NCBI GenBank assembly: GCA_028712075.1
Contig: JAQTQX010000012.1
Location: 62,001-126,000, forward strand
Direction of reading: 5' to 3'
Length of the DNA stretch: 64,000 bases
Source: Desulfuromonadaceae bacterium
Lineage (GTDB): Bacteria; Desulfobacterota; Desulfuromonadia; Geobacterales; Pseudopelobacteraceae
Position 1 is the stretch's first letter, and each line of letters opens with the position of its first letter. A program made the position numbers and the translations under genes. The notes below the pieces were generated by a model, which saw nothing but the letters and a program-made list of their open reading frames with translations, was not told the origin of the DNA and searched no databases. Shown in pieces: positions 44,241 to 53,421 of this stretch.

Positions 44241-45635
44241 TTAATACCGATACATTTCCGCTTTGTATGGTCCTTCCTTCGGCACGCCAATATAGGCGGC
44301 CTGCTCATCAGTCAGCACACTCAGCACGGCATTAAGTTTCTTCAACTGCAGACGGGCAACTTTTTCATCGAGATGTTTCGGCAGCACGTAGACGCCAACC
44401 GGGTATTTGCCGGGATTGCAGAACAGTTCGATCTGGGCGATTGTCTGGTTGGCGAACGATGATGACATGACATAGCTCGGATGACCGGTAGCACAACCAA
44501 GATTGACCAGACGCCCCTTGGCCAGCAGGATAATCCGTTTGCCGTCCGGGAAGATAATGTGATCGACCTGCGGCTTGATCTCTTCCCACTGATATTTTTC
44601 AATGGCGGCAACTTCAATCTCGTTGTCGAAGTGACCGATGTTGCAGACGATCGCCTGATCCTTCATTTTGATCATATGGTCATGGGTGATGACGTGGTAG
44701 TTGCCGGTGCAGGTGACAAAAATATCGGCCTTGTCTGCGGCAAATTCCATGGTCACAACGCGGAACCCTTCCATGGCGGCCTGCAGGGCGCAGATCGGAT
44801 CGACTTCCGTTACCCACACCTGGGCGGAGAGGGCACGCATCGCCTGAGCGGACCCCTTGCCGACATCGCCGTAGCCGCAGATCAAGGCTACCTTACCGGC
44901 AATCATGACGTCGGTGGCGCGCTTGATGCCGTCGACCAGTGATTCGCGGCAGCCGTAGAGGTTGTCAAACTTGGATTTGGTGACCGAATCATTGACGTTG
45001 ATAGCCGGGAACTTCAGGTCGCCCCGCTCGTGCATCTGATACAGACGGTGGACACCGGTGGTGGTTTCCTCGGTCACACCCTTGATCTGCACAAGCCGAG
45101 AGGAATACCAGGTTTTATCGACGGCCAGCGTGGCCTTGATTGCGGCAAAAAGAATGGTTTCTTCTTCGGAACCGGGCTTCGCCAGAACAGAGATGTCCTG
45201 TTCGGCCCGGGCGCCAAGATGCAGCAGCAGCGTGGCGTCACCACCGTCATCCAGAATCATGTTGGAGAAACCGCCGTCACTCCATTCAAAGATGCGGTGG
45301 GTGTAGTCCCAGTATTGCTCCAGAGTTTCCCCCTTGACGGCAAAAACCGGCACGCCTCCCGCTGCGATAGCGGCGGCGGCGTGATCCTGGGTCGAAAAGA
45401 TGTTGCAGGACGCCCAGCGAACCTCTGCCCCCAGGGCGGTTAACGTTTCGATCAGCACGGCGGTCTGGATTGTCATATGGAGCGAACCGGTGATGCGAGC
45501 CCCTTTCAGCGGCTGTGCAGCGGCATACTCATCGCGAATTGCCATCAGCCCCGGCATTTCGGTTTCGGCAATCCTGATTTCCTTGCGCCCCCAATCGGCC
45601 AATTTGAGATCAGCTACGATAAAATCCTGTGACAT
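44241..45635 (-). CDS. ahcY: AhcY, S-adenosylhomocysteine hydrolase
   Basis: AhcY splits S-adenosylhomocysteine into adenosine and homocysteine with bound NAD. The 464-residue protein has [16 protein letters not shown] near the start, the NAD-binding loop [15 protein letters not shown], and a normal C-terminus ending KAEMYRY. The ATG at 45635 has AAAGGAG upstream; a longer frame to 45701 is unlikely because it would overlap the thioesterase. It follows the acyl-ACP thioesterase by 53 bases. Confidence 0.95.
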   Translation of the reverse strand: MSQDFIVADLKLADWGRKEIRIAETEMPGLMAIRDEYAAAQPLKGARITGSLHMTIQTAVLIETLTALGAEVRWASCNIFSTQDHAAAAIAAGGVPVFAVKGETLEQYWDYTHRIFEWSDGGFSNMILDDGGDATLLLHLGARAEQDISVLAKPGSEEETILFAAIKATLAVDKTWYSSRLVQIKGVTEETTTGVHRLYQMHERGDLKFPAINVNDSVTKSKFDNLYGCRESLVDGIKRATDVMIAGKVALICGYGDVGKGSAQAMRALSAQVWVTEVDPICALQAAMEGFRVVTMEFAADKADIFVTCTGNYHVITHDHMIKMKDQAIVCNIGHFDNEIEVAAIEKYQWEEIKPQVDHIIFPDGKRIILLAKGRLVNLGCATGHPSYVMSSSFANQTIAQIELFCNPGKYPVGVYVLPKHLDEKVARLQLKKLNAVLSVLTDEQAAYIGVPKEGPYKAEMYRY

Positions 45636-45688
45636 GGTGTAAGCTCCTTTTGTTGATAATGTAGTGGTTCGTTCATTTCGTTCGTTTT

Positions 45689-46465
45689 TTATGGTGTCCA
45701 ACGGGTTCTGATCCGTGCCAACTCCCGGCCATCGCGTTCGTTTTCGATGCGGTGCAGGTAGCAGTGCGGCTCTGCCGTCTGTGCCGTACGGGCCACAATG
45801 GTATCGCCGTAGAGAGCCTCTGCACGGAACGCAATTTCGAGCGAAGCAAGCCGACAGGAGCTGTCAATTTCTTCGGGAATCGTTTCCAGCGCCCACCCGG
45901 CATAGACCGTATTGTTCACATGCCGGTTGATGTCCAGATCGCCGCGCAGCACCGGGAGACGTAACTCATAATCAGTCTGCTTTAACTCCGGAATCGTCGT
46001 AAACGGGTCAACCAACGCCCGCTCCGGATGTACCGGGAAATCGGGCAGCACCGCCCCCAGCTTGACCGGGCGCCTCGTTTTAAGATTCAGCACCGCCCAC
46101 GAAGTCGTCGCGCTGCCGATCCGAATCCCGTCCATGTTGTAGAAGGTAAAATCACGAATGGTGAAAAGGTTCTCCCGCGCCGCCGGCCAGGTTTTAATCC
46201 GCACACTTCTGCCGCCGCGTGGATAGCTGTCCATGGCAAGATGAATCCGCGATAACACCCACGTATGGCCGCTTTTACGCAAATCGGCCACTGATACTCC
46301 AAGGAGCGCGGCATGTTCACCGGCGGCTGACTGCATGTAATTGAGCAGCGCCACCGGTCGGGAGGCGTTGCGCTGGTCAGCCTCATACGGCTGAACGGTG
46401 AACTCTCTTTCAAACAGGCATCCGTCCGCCCTGATAACGACGTGCACCAGGTCAGCTTCAGGCAT
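45689..46465 (-). CDS. Acyl-ACP thioesterase (FatA/FatB type)
   Basis: The 258-residue protein has two tandem hotdog-fold halves. The second half has the catalytic-type [20 protein letters not shown], with the Asn and His positions of acyl-ACP thioesterases, and the first half has [20 protein letters not shown] and [10 protein letters not shown]. It releases fatty acids from acyl carrier protein. The ATG at 46465 overlaps the end of the AMP-forming ligase gene, suggesting coupled expression. Confidence 0.85.
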   Translation of the reverse strand: MPEADLVHVVIRADGCLFEREFTVQPYEADQRNASRPVALLNYMQSAAGEHAALLGVSVADLRKSGHTWVLSRIHLAMDSYPRGGRSVRIKTWPAARENLFTIRDFTFYNMDGIRIGSATTSWAVLNLKTRRPVKLGAVLPDFPVHPERALVDPFTTIPELKQTDYELRLPVLRGDLDINRHVNNTVYAGWALETIPEEIDSSCRLASLEIAFRAEALYGDTIVARTAQTAEPHCYLHRIENERDGRELARIRTRWTP

Positions 46466-48098
46466 ATTTTTCCCGCAGTGCAACCTTGCTCACCTTCCCG
46501 ACACTGGTTTTGTCAATCGCGTCCACAAAGCGGACTTTCAGGAGCACCACCTGCTTGTTGACCAGGCCCTTGTCGGCATATTCCTTGACTAGATGACTGA
46601 GATCCTTCTCGGTCAATGTGCTGCCCGGGCGAGGTATGACCAGTGCAAGCGGACGTTCCCCCCACTTTTCATCAGCGGTACCGATGACTGCAACCTCGGC
46701 CACGCCCGGATGATGGGCGATTATATCCTCAAGCTCGAGGGATGACACCCATTCGCCGGCCACTTTGATGACATCCTTGCTCCGGTCGGTGATGCGCACA
46801 TAGCCCAGCTCATCCCGCACTGCAACGTCGCCGGTATGCAGCCATCCGTTTTCCCACAGCCGTTCCGATGCCTTGTGATCCTTCAGATATCCCTGGGTCA
46901 GCCAGGGGGCCCGTACAACAATTTCACCCGGAGTCACATTATCACGAGGCTGCTCATGGTGCGCAGCGTCAACGACTTTCAGATCCACCAGCGGCAGCGA
47001 ACGGCCGGTTCTGCAGCGAATAGGTGCCTGTTCTTCCGGTGAAAGTTCCAGCATTTCCGGGGTCAGATGAGAAATTGTCAGGATAGGGCAGGTTTCAGAC
47101 ATGCCGTATCCGGTAAACAGGTCGATCCCCCGCGCCATTGCGTCAAGGCAGAGGGTCCGTGACATTGCCGCTCCACCAATGATCAGCTTCCATCCCGACA
47201 GATCGATACGCGCGGCATGCGGGTGTTTCAGCAGCATATGCAGGATTGTCGGGACGCAGTGCGAAAACGTGACCTTCTCAGTATCTACCAGTTCCAGGAG
47301 CTGATCAGGAACATAGCGGCCCGGATAAACCTGTTTGATCCCAAGCATGGTGGCGACATAGGGAAGTCCCCACGCGTGAACGTGGAACATCGGGGTGATC
47401 GGCATGTAGACATCCTGCCGGTGTATGCGGCCATGCCCGGAGACAGAGCCGAGCACCCCCAGTACGCCCATGCTGTGCAGCACCAACTGCCGGTGGCTGA
47501 AATAGACCCCTTTGGGCATACCGGTCGTCCCGGTCGAATAGAATGTAGTCGCGCGGGTGTTCTCGCTAAAATCGGGAAAATCGAATTCCGGCATGGCAGC
47601 GGCCAGAAGTTCCTCATACTCGCCGACAAAAGGAATCGTGGTGACCGGCGGCTCGGGTTCATCGTTGAGCAGGACAAAACTTTTCACCGTATCCATGCGG
47701 CCGCGAATCTGTTCTAAAATCGGCAGAAACTCGCTGTTGACCAGCAACACGTCATCTTCGGCGTGATCGATCGTGTAGAGAATCTGCTCCGGAGAGAGCC
47801 GCACGTTGATAGTGTGCAGCACCGCGCCGATCATTGGCACGGCAAAAAAACATTCCAGATAGCGGTGTGAATCCCAGTCCATTACCGCCACCGTATCTCC
47901 CCGCTTCACCCCGAGCGACGTCAGAGCATGAGCCAGACGCTTGATCCGCTGATGCAGCTCGCGATAGGTGTAGCGAAACGTGCCGCGATACACGATCTCC
48001 TGTTCATGAGCATCGACTACGGGGCAAAACAGCAGGTTTTTGATCAGGAGCTGGTATTCATACGCGGATGGAGTGCGGGAAATACATGCATCTGGCAT
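46458..48098 (-). CDS. AMP-forming fatty-acid-CoA (acyl) ligase
   Basis: The 546-residue enzyme has the AMP-binding core TFYSTGTTGMPKGVYFSHR (P-loop), FTGYGMSETCP and a late GWLHTGDVAVRDELGYVRI, plus the C-terminal lysine in KTSVGKVSK. It activates a carboxylic acid as an acyl adenylate and transfers it to CoA; medium- or long-chain fatty acids are most likely. The coupled thioesterase gene suggests they work in fatty-acid turnover or export. Confidence 0.9.
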   Translation of the reverse strand: MPDACISRTPSAYEYQLLIKNLLFCPVVDAHEQEIVYRGTFRYTYRELHQRIKRLAHALTSLGVKRGDTVAVMDWDSHRYLECFFAVPMIGAVLHTINVRLSPEQILYTIDHAEDDVLLVNSEFLPILEQIRGRMDTVKSFVLLNDEPEPPVTTIPFVGEYEELLAAAMPEFDFPDFSENTRATTFYSTGTTGMPKGVYFSHRQLVLHSMGVLGVLGSVSGHGRIHRQDVYMPITPMFHVHAWGLPYVATMLGIKQVYPGRYVPDQLLELVDTEKVTFSHCVPTILHMLLKHPHAARIDLSGWKLIIGGAAMSRTLCLDAMARGIDLFTGYGMSETCPILTISHLTPEMLELSPEEQAPIRCRTGRSLPLVDLKVVDAAHHEQPRDNVTPGEIVVRAPWLTQGYLKDHKASERLWENGWLHTGDVAVRDELGYVRITDRSKDVIKVAGEWVSSLELEDIIAHHPGVAEVAVIGTADEKWGERPLALVIPRPGSTLTEKDLSHLVKEYADKGLVNKQVVLLKVRFVDAIDKTSVGKVSKVALREKYA

Positions 48099-48173
48099 CA
48101 GACTGGCCTCCGGGAGAAGTTATAATATCCGGCGGCTTTTGTAGCACGTTCACTACCATCTTTCCAGAGGGGA

Positions 48174-49523
48174 TTATGCAAAGATCACATCCAGTGCCGC
48201 TTGCACCGTAGAGACCCCCTCCAGATGAATGCCCCGTTTTTTCAACCGCTTCATGCTGCCAGCCGGGATGATACAGCGCTTGAAGCCGAGCTTTTCGGCT
48301 TCGGCAATGCGCAGTTCCGGCTGTGTGACCGCCCGCACCTCGCCGGCCAGACCGACCTCGCCGAAGATAACCGTCTCGGGCGGTATCGCCTTGTCAAGGT
48401 GGCTGGAGGCGACCGCCATGATCATCGCCAGATCGGCTGCCGGTTCGTTCAGGCGTGCTCCGCCGGCGGCATTCATGAAGATGTCCTGCCCAGCCAGATG
48501 GAGGCCGACTTTTTTCTCCAGAACGGCAACCAGAAGCGCGAGGCGATTATGATCGACACCAATGGTGGTACGGCGGGGAACGCCGTAGGACGAGGGGGTC
48601 ACCAGCGCCTGCAGTTCCACCAGCAGCGGCCTGCTCCCTTCCAGCGACGTGGTGACGACAGAGCCGGATACCCCCAGCGGACGTTCGGAAAGAAACAGCT
48701 CCGACGGATTGGCCACCCCGCACAGCCCTTCCTGCTTCATCTCAAAGACGCCAATTTCATTGGTTGAGCCAAAGCGGTTCTTTACCGCACGCAGAATCCG
48801 GAAGGGATGGCTGCCGTCCCCTTCGAAATAAAGCACCGTGTCAACCATATGCTCCAAGACGCGCGGCCCGGCAATCGAGCCGTCCTTGGTCACGTGGCCG
48901 ACGATAAATATAGGGATATCACTTCCTTTGGCCAGCAGCATCAACTTGCCGGCCGATTCACGCACCTGGCTGACGCTGCCGGGGGCCGACTCAAGGGCCG
49001 AGGTCCAGACGGTCTGAATTGAATCGACCACCATCGCCGCCGGTTTGAGTGCTGAAGCCTGGCTGAGAATCGACTCCAGGGAATTTTCGGCCAGAATCAG
49101 CAGATTTTTGCTTGATGCGCCCAGGCGCTCACCGCGCAGTCGGGTCTGAGACGCAGACTCCTCACCAGAAACATAAAGTACTTTTCCCGCCTCTTCCGCC
49201 AAGGTGTGCATCGCCTGCAGCAGCAGCGTCGACTTGCCGATGCCGGGATCACCGCCGATCAGCACCAGTGAGCCGGGAACGATGCCGCCACCAAGCACCC
49301 GGTCAAGCTCCCCGATGCCGGTCGGCCGTCGCGTCTCTGTCTGCGGGGGTACATCACAGATTGGTACGGGGTGCGCATTTCCGATCAAACGTGCGCCATG
49401 AGAAGCCTTGATAACCGTCTCTTCCGCCATGCTGTTCCAGGCGCCGCAATCAGGGCATTTGCCGAGCCATTTCGGCGACTGGCTGCCACACTTCTGGCAG
49501 GTATAGATCGTTTTCTCTTTCAT
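48174..49523 (-). CDS. radA: RadA, DNA repair ATPase (Sms)
   Basis: The 449-residue protein has an N-terminal Cys4 zinc finger (YTCQKCGSQSPKWLGKCPDC), a RecA-like ATPase with GGDPGIGKSTLLLQAM, the RadA motif KNRFGSTNEIGVFEM, and a Lon-protease-like C-terminal domain. RadA helps branch migration in homologous recombination. Start and length match the family. Confidence 0.96.
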   Translation of the reverse strand: MKEKTIYTCQKCGSQSPKWLGKCPDCGAWNSMAEETVIKASHGARLIGNAHPVPICDVPPQTETRRPTGIGELDRVLGGGIVPGSLVLIGGDPGIGKSTLLLQAMHTLAEEAGKVLYVSGEESASQTRLRGERLGASSKNLLILAENSLESILSQASALKPAAMVVDSIQTVWTSALESAPGSVSQVRESAGKLMLLAKGSDIPIFIVGHVTKDGSIAGPRVLEHMVDTVLYFEGDGSHPFRILRAVKNRFGSTNEIGVFEMKQEGLCGVANPSELFLSERPLGVSGSVVTTSLEGSRPLLVELQALVTPSSYGVPRRTTIGVDHNRLALLVAVLEKKVGLHLAGQDIFMNAAGGARLNEPAADLAMIMAVASSHLDKAIPPETVIFGEVGLAGEVRAVTQPELRIAEAEKLGFKRCIIPAGSMKRLKKRGIHLEGVSTVQAALDVIFA

Positions 49524-49625
49524 CGTCTCCTCGAATATATATCCACGTTTTCACAGGCCATAGTGTCACGTCTTGATACAGGAAACCGTTTGCCGAGACA
49601 ATTACAAAGTGATTTTAATTGCGGC

Positions 49626-49655
49626 TTGTGAAGTAGACATCAGTTCTGATATATT
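49626..49655 (+). promoter_or_regulatory. Candidate promoter of the FprA-type gene
   Basis: TTGTGA at 49626-49631 and TATATT at 49650-49655 are separated by 18 bases, 89 bases upstream of the start codon. The region is AT-rich relative to its neighbours. Confidence 0.35.
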
Positions 49656-49743
49656 ACCGAGTCATTTGTTGATCCGTTTTCAATACAATTTTCGTGCAGC
49701 CGCCTCAATGGTGCGGATAGCTTCACAAAAAGGAGTCATACGT

Positions 49744-50934
49744 ATGCTGGGACCGATAGAAATCAAGCCGGGGCTATTCTGGATCGGGTCAGAGGATCCT
49801 GACTTACGGGTTTTTGACGATCTTTTCCCGACCGAACATGGCACAAGCTACAACGCCTACCTGCTCAAAGGAAATGACAAGACCGTGTTGATTGATACGG
49901 TTGAAGAGAAATTCGTTGACGAATACATTGACAGAGTCAGGTCGTTGGTTGACCCGAAAACCATTGACTATATCATCGTTAACCACACGGAGCATGACCA
50001 CACCGGTTCGCTGGCATACCTGCTCGAACAGGCACCGCAAGCCCAGATATTCTGCACCTCTGCGGCAAAAAACTTTCTCGGTAACATACTGCTCAAGCCG
50101 ATCTCCTGCCAGACGGTCAAAGACGGCGACACGCTCGATCTCGGCGGGCGCACCCTGCGCTTTATCTTGGCACCTTTCCTGCACTGGCCAGACACCATGT
50201 TTACCCGACTTGAGGAGGATAACATCCTCTTTTCCTGTGATGCATTCGGCGCACACTATTGGCAGACCGGCCATATTTTCAATGACGAAGTTGACGATTT
50301 TACCTCAGCGCGTCATTTCTATTTTGACTGCATCTTCCGCCCCTTCAAGGACAAGATACTCTCCGCAGTTGAAAAGATCCGCCATGATGTCATTGACATG
50401 ATCTGCCCCAGCCACGGTCCGATTATCCGGCGTGATCCATGGAAAGTAATTCAGCAGTTCGAGCAGTGGAGCAAGCCGACCTCTCAAAGCAAAAAAATCT
50501 TTATCCTGTTTCTGTCACCTCATGGCAGTACGGAAAAAATGGCTTCTGCCGTTGCAAGTGGCGCCAGAATTGATGGTGTTGAGGTTGTCAGCTATCACAT
50601 CAACAACCTGAATGCCGGCGAACTGCGCAACCTGATGGAAGAGGCTGATGCATTGCTGTTCGGTATTCCAACCTTCAATCGAGATATTGCCAAACCGATG
50701 TGGGATGTACTGGCATATCTCAGCACGGTAAAACTGAAGACCAATCTTGCGGGAGTGTTCGGCAGCTACGGGTGGAGCGGTGAAGCCTGTAAAATGGCGG
50801 AAGACCGCCTCAAAAGCCTCGGCTTCAAGTTGGTTGGAGATACCGTACGCACCCAATTCTCGCCGGAGCCGGAAGTCCTCGAACAGTGCGAAGCACTCGG
50901 ACTGGCGGCCGCAGAAGCGGTGGCAGCACGGTAG
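49744..50934 (+). CDS. FprA-type diiron flavoprotein (A-type flavoprotein, O2/NO reductase)
   Basis: The 396-residue protein has the MBL-like diiron domain with HTEHDHTGS, FLHWPDTM, SCDAFGAH and CPSHGPIIR as metal ligands, and a C-terminal flavodoxin domain (FLSPHGSTEKMASAVASG, GSYGWSGEACK) that binds FMN. Such enzymes reduce oxygen to water or nitric oxide to N2O in anaerobes. The ATG at 49744 has AAAGGAG; earlier in-frame starts are unlikely. A ferritin-like diiron gene follows 16 bases later. Confidence 0.92.
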   Translation: MLGPIEIKPGLFWIGSEDPDLRVFDDLFPTEHGTSYNAYLLKGNDKTVLIDTVEEKFVDEYIDRVRSLVDPKTIDYIIVNHTEHDHTGSLAYLLEQAPQAQIFCTSAAKNFLGNILLKPISCQTVKDGDTLDLGGRTLRFILAPFLHWPDTMFTRLEEDNILFSCDAFGAHYWQTGHIFNDEVDDFTSARHFYFDCIFRPFKDKILSAVEKIRHDVIDMICPSHGPIIRRDPWKVIQQFEQWSKPTSQSKKIFILFLSPHGSTEKMASAVASGARIDGVEVVSYHINNLNAGELRNLMEEADALLFGIPTFNRDIAKPMWDVLAYLSTVKLKTNLAGVFGSYGWSGEACKMAEDRLKSLGFKLVGDTVRTQFSPEPEVLEQCEALGLAAAEAVAAR

Positions 50935-50950
50935 CTGCAAAAGGAACAGT

Positions 50951-51430
50951 ATGGACTTGAACACTGATCAGAAAGAGCTTGTAGAGTCATTTGTCGAGCA
51001 GGAGTTTCTTATTGGCACATTATATAAACTTTTTGCGAGACGATACCCTGAGCAGAGGGATTTCTGGGCAGAAATGGCCAATGAAGAGTATCAACATGCT
51101 TCGATAATCAAGCGTATTACTGAGAGTGATCCCAATAATGAAATAGCATTTTTGCATGGGGAGTTACGATCAAACAGTCTTGTATCAAGCATGAACTATA
51201 TAAAAAGTCTGACAAGTGAATTTAGGGACACTATTGATTTTCCAATTATTAAAGCGGTCGGAATAGCGCTTCACATTGAAAAAGCGCTGTGGGAAAAGAA
51301 TATTTTTCAGTATTTTGAGGGTGACTCTGAAGATGTCAAAAGAATTATGATTTCTTTACATTTGGAACAGGAAATTCATATAGCTAAACTCAGCAAATTT
51401 GCCATGCAGTTTCAGTGGAAAGACCGTTAA
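50951..51430 (+). CDS. Ferritin-like (rubrerythrin-type) diiron protein
   Basis: The 159-residue helical protein has FVEQEFLIGTLY, ANEEYQHASIIKRI, LHIEKALWEKN and HLEQEIHIAKL. These are the Glu and Glu-x-x-His ligand pairs of a ferritin-like diiron bundle. There is no C-terminal rubredoxin domain, so it is not a classical rubrerythrin. AAAGGAA lies upstream. It follows the FprA-type gene directly and probably acts with it against oxygen, peroxide or NO. It is AT-richer than its neighbours. Confidence 0.78.
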   Translation: MDLNTDQKELVESFVEQEFLIGTLYKLFARRYPEQRDFWAEMANEEYQHASIIKRITESDPNNEIAFLHGELRSNSLVSSMNYIKSLTSEFRDTIDFPIIKAVGIALHIEKALWEKNIFQYFEGDSEDVKRIMISLHLEQEIHIAKLSKFAMQFQWKDR

Positions 51431-51459
51431 ATAGGCAATTTATTAATACAAGGCAGTTG

Positions 51460-51639
51460 TCAACTGTTTATTTCATGACCGTACATCATGACCAGCTTTG
51501 CCCTGTTTTCAAGGCAAAGCGGGCATAATTCACCTGCATCCTGCCACACCTCACCCGCCAGCCACTCACCAGCCTCGGCATATAGCGAACGGTCTGCTGC
51601 TTCATCAAACTCTTTTCCACACAATGTACAGTTTTTCAT
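51460..51639 (-). CDS. Small zinc-ribbon protein
   Basis: The 59-residue protein starts MKNCTLCGKEFDEAADRS and ends with a second pair (GELCPLCLEN), giving a Cys4 zinc ribbon. The ATG at 51639 overlaps the stop of the radical SAM gene (ATGA), so it is translationally coupled to it. The function is unknown. Confidence 0.75.
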   Translation of the reverse strand: MKNCTLCGKEFDEAADRSLYAEAGEWLAGEVWQDAGELCPLCLENRAKLVMMYGHEINS

Positions 51640-53333
51640 GGCTGCCCCGCACACACTCCGGCAAGCGCCCGATCGTATTCACTCCGCAGCATTGCCTGAT
51701 CGGCAGTGGCGACAACGCTCCAGGAGAGCACCTCATCACTTCCTATGGTTCGCTGTACGTACCAGTCCGCATCAATCCCGCACAATTTTGCCGCTTTCTT
51801 TACGTTTGCCCCATCAGCCATTGCCACCAGCAGGGGAGATAAACGGCGATCACCCCTCGACAGCAACGCTTGCAGATACGATTCACGCAGGCTCTCCACC
51901 TTCAGCTTGACATTGGACAGGGGGCGCAGACGCGACTCCAGCTGTTTCACTTTGCTCTCAAGAGAGTGAAGTGGTTCCATGCCGCACCACTGAAACGGCG
52001 TGAATGGTTTGGGGATGAATGGGTTGACTGATACGGTAATTTCACCCAGGCGCTTGTTAGCCCGCCCCCGTTCAATGACCCGCTCGCGGACTGTTTCCAC
52101 CAGACTGATCAACTCATCCAGATCTGCGTTCGTCTCAGTCGGCAAGCCGATGATGACGTACAGCTTCAGATTGAGTATATCGCGGGATATCAACATCTCA
52201 CAGGCATCGAGGATCTGCTTTTCCGTGAGGTTTTTGCGAATCAGGTCACGCAGGCGCTGCGAGCCCCCCTCCGGAGCCAGCGAGATTGTTTTATGGCCGC
52301 TGGCGATGAGGGCATCCAGCATCTCAGGATCAATCCGGTCTATGCGCAGCGACGACACCGATACTTTAGCTCCCTTGTCGACGATATGCCGGCAGAGGCG
52401 GCCAATCCCGGCATAATCTGAGACCGCCGCACCCACCAGACCGATCTTACCGCGATGACCAAGCCCTGCATCAACCGCCGCGACGAGATGAGCGTACGGT
52501 TGCTGGCGAAATGTCCCGTAAATGAAACCAGAGCTGCAGAAACGACACCCCCTCGGACAGCCGCGACTCACCTCCACCAGAAACATGTCACCAAACTCGG
52601 TCTGTTCGGTCAGGACCTCCGTTGATGATGGCCGGTGCTGATCAAGACAGGTTGTCGCGCGCGCCACGGGAAACGGGACACCGTTACTGACCGCAAAACC
52701 GCTTACCCGGCCGGCTTCGTAGCATGGCTGATACAGGGCGGGAACGTACATACCGGCAACTGCTGCCAGATCAGTCAGCAGCGCGGAGCGCGTCTCGTCC
52801 TGGCGGGGAGAGAACAGCGCCGCCAGGAGTCCGGGGACGACCTCTTCAGCTTCGCCGATACAGATGGCATCCATGAAATCTGCCACAGGCTCCGGATTGA
52901 TGAAAAAGGCCGCGCCACCGGCCATAATGAGCGGATATGACTGACTGCGGTCTTTGGAGTACCGTGGAATACCGGCCAGGCCAAGTATTACGGGGATATT
53001 CAGATAATCAGGTTCAAAGGATGTTGAAAAGGCAATAACATCGAAATCTGCGAGCGGGCGCTGTGCTTCAAGAGAAAGCAGATGAGCACCGCAGCGGCGA
53101 TATTCCTGCAGGTCTTCTCGGTCAGGCAGGAAGGCGCGGTCACATTGGATATCCGCACTCTCCGACAGCAGCCGATACACCGTCTGAAAACCAAGGCTGC
53201 TCATGCCGGTACTGTAGTGGTTCGGATAGACGAGACAGACAGAGAGACCGCCGCCGCGATGGTGCCCTGCATAGCCCAGCCTGGTTTCACCCTCCAGCAG
53301 GGCTCGCAATTTTTGTTTGATCTTCCAGCTCAT
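51636..53333 (-). CDS. B12-binding-domain radical SAM protein
   Basis: The 565-residue protein has a cobalamin-binding-like N-terminal domain (VCLVYPNHYSTGMSSLGFQT) and the radical SAM cluster motif SRGCPRGCRFCSSG (CxxxCxxC), followed by SLAPEGGSQRLRDL and KLYVIIGLPTET. The substrate is unknown; relatives are annotated as B12-dependent radical SAM enzymes of methylthiotransferase-like architecture. A small zinc-ribbon gene is coupled to its end. Confidence 0.85.
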   Translation of the reverse strand: MSWKIKQKLRALLEGETRLGYAGHHRGGGLSVCLVYPNHYSTGMSSLGFQTVYRLLSESADIQCDRAFLPDREDLQEYRRCGAHLLSLEAQRPLADFDVIAFSTSFEPDYLNIPVILGLAGIPRYSKDRSQSYPLIMAGGAAFFINPEPVADFMDAICIGEAEEVVPGLLAALFSPRQDETRSALLTDLAAVAGMYVPALYQPCYEAGRVSGFAVSNGVPFPVARATTCLDQHRPSSTEVLTEQTEFGDMFLVEVSRGCPRGCRFCSSGFIYGTFRQQPYAHLVAAVDAGLGHRGKIGLVGAAVSDYAGIGRLCRHIVDKGAKVSVSSLRIDRIDPEMLDALIASGHKTISLAPEGGSQRLRDLIRKNLTEKQILDACEMLISRDILNLKLYVIIGLPTETNADLDELISLVETVRERVIERGRANKRLGEITVSVNPFIPKPFTPFQWCGMEPLHSLESKVKQLESRLRPLSNVKLKVESLRESYLQALLSRGDRRLSPLLVAMADGANVKKAAKLCGIDADWYVQRTIGSDEVLSWSVVATADQAMLRSEYDRALAGVCAGQP

Positions 53334-53375
53334 GTTGGGAGTATACAGGGTACCAGCAGTTTTTCACAAAAGAAA

Positions 53376-53396
53376 AGCGCTGCCCGAAGCAGCGCT
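53376..53396 (-). terminator. Terminator of the sfrB-sfrA operon
   Basis: On the minus strand agcgctgc and gcagcgct form an 8-bp stem with a 5-nt loop and are followed by tttcttttg. It lies 26 bases after the sfrA stop and just before the radical SAM gene, separating the two units. Confidence 0.85.
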
Positions 53397-53421
53397 CTCC
53401 ATAGTTGATATGTCAACAGCA

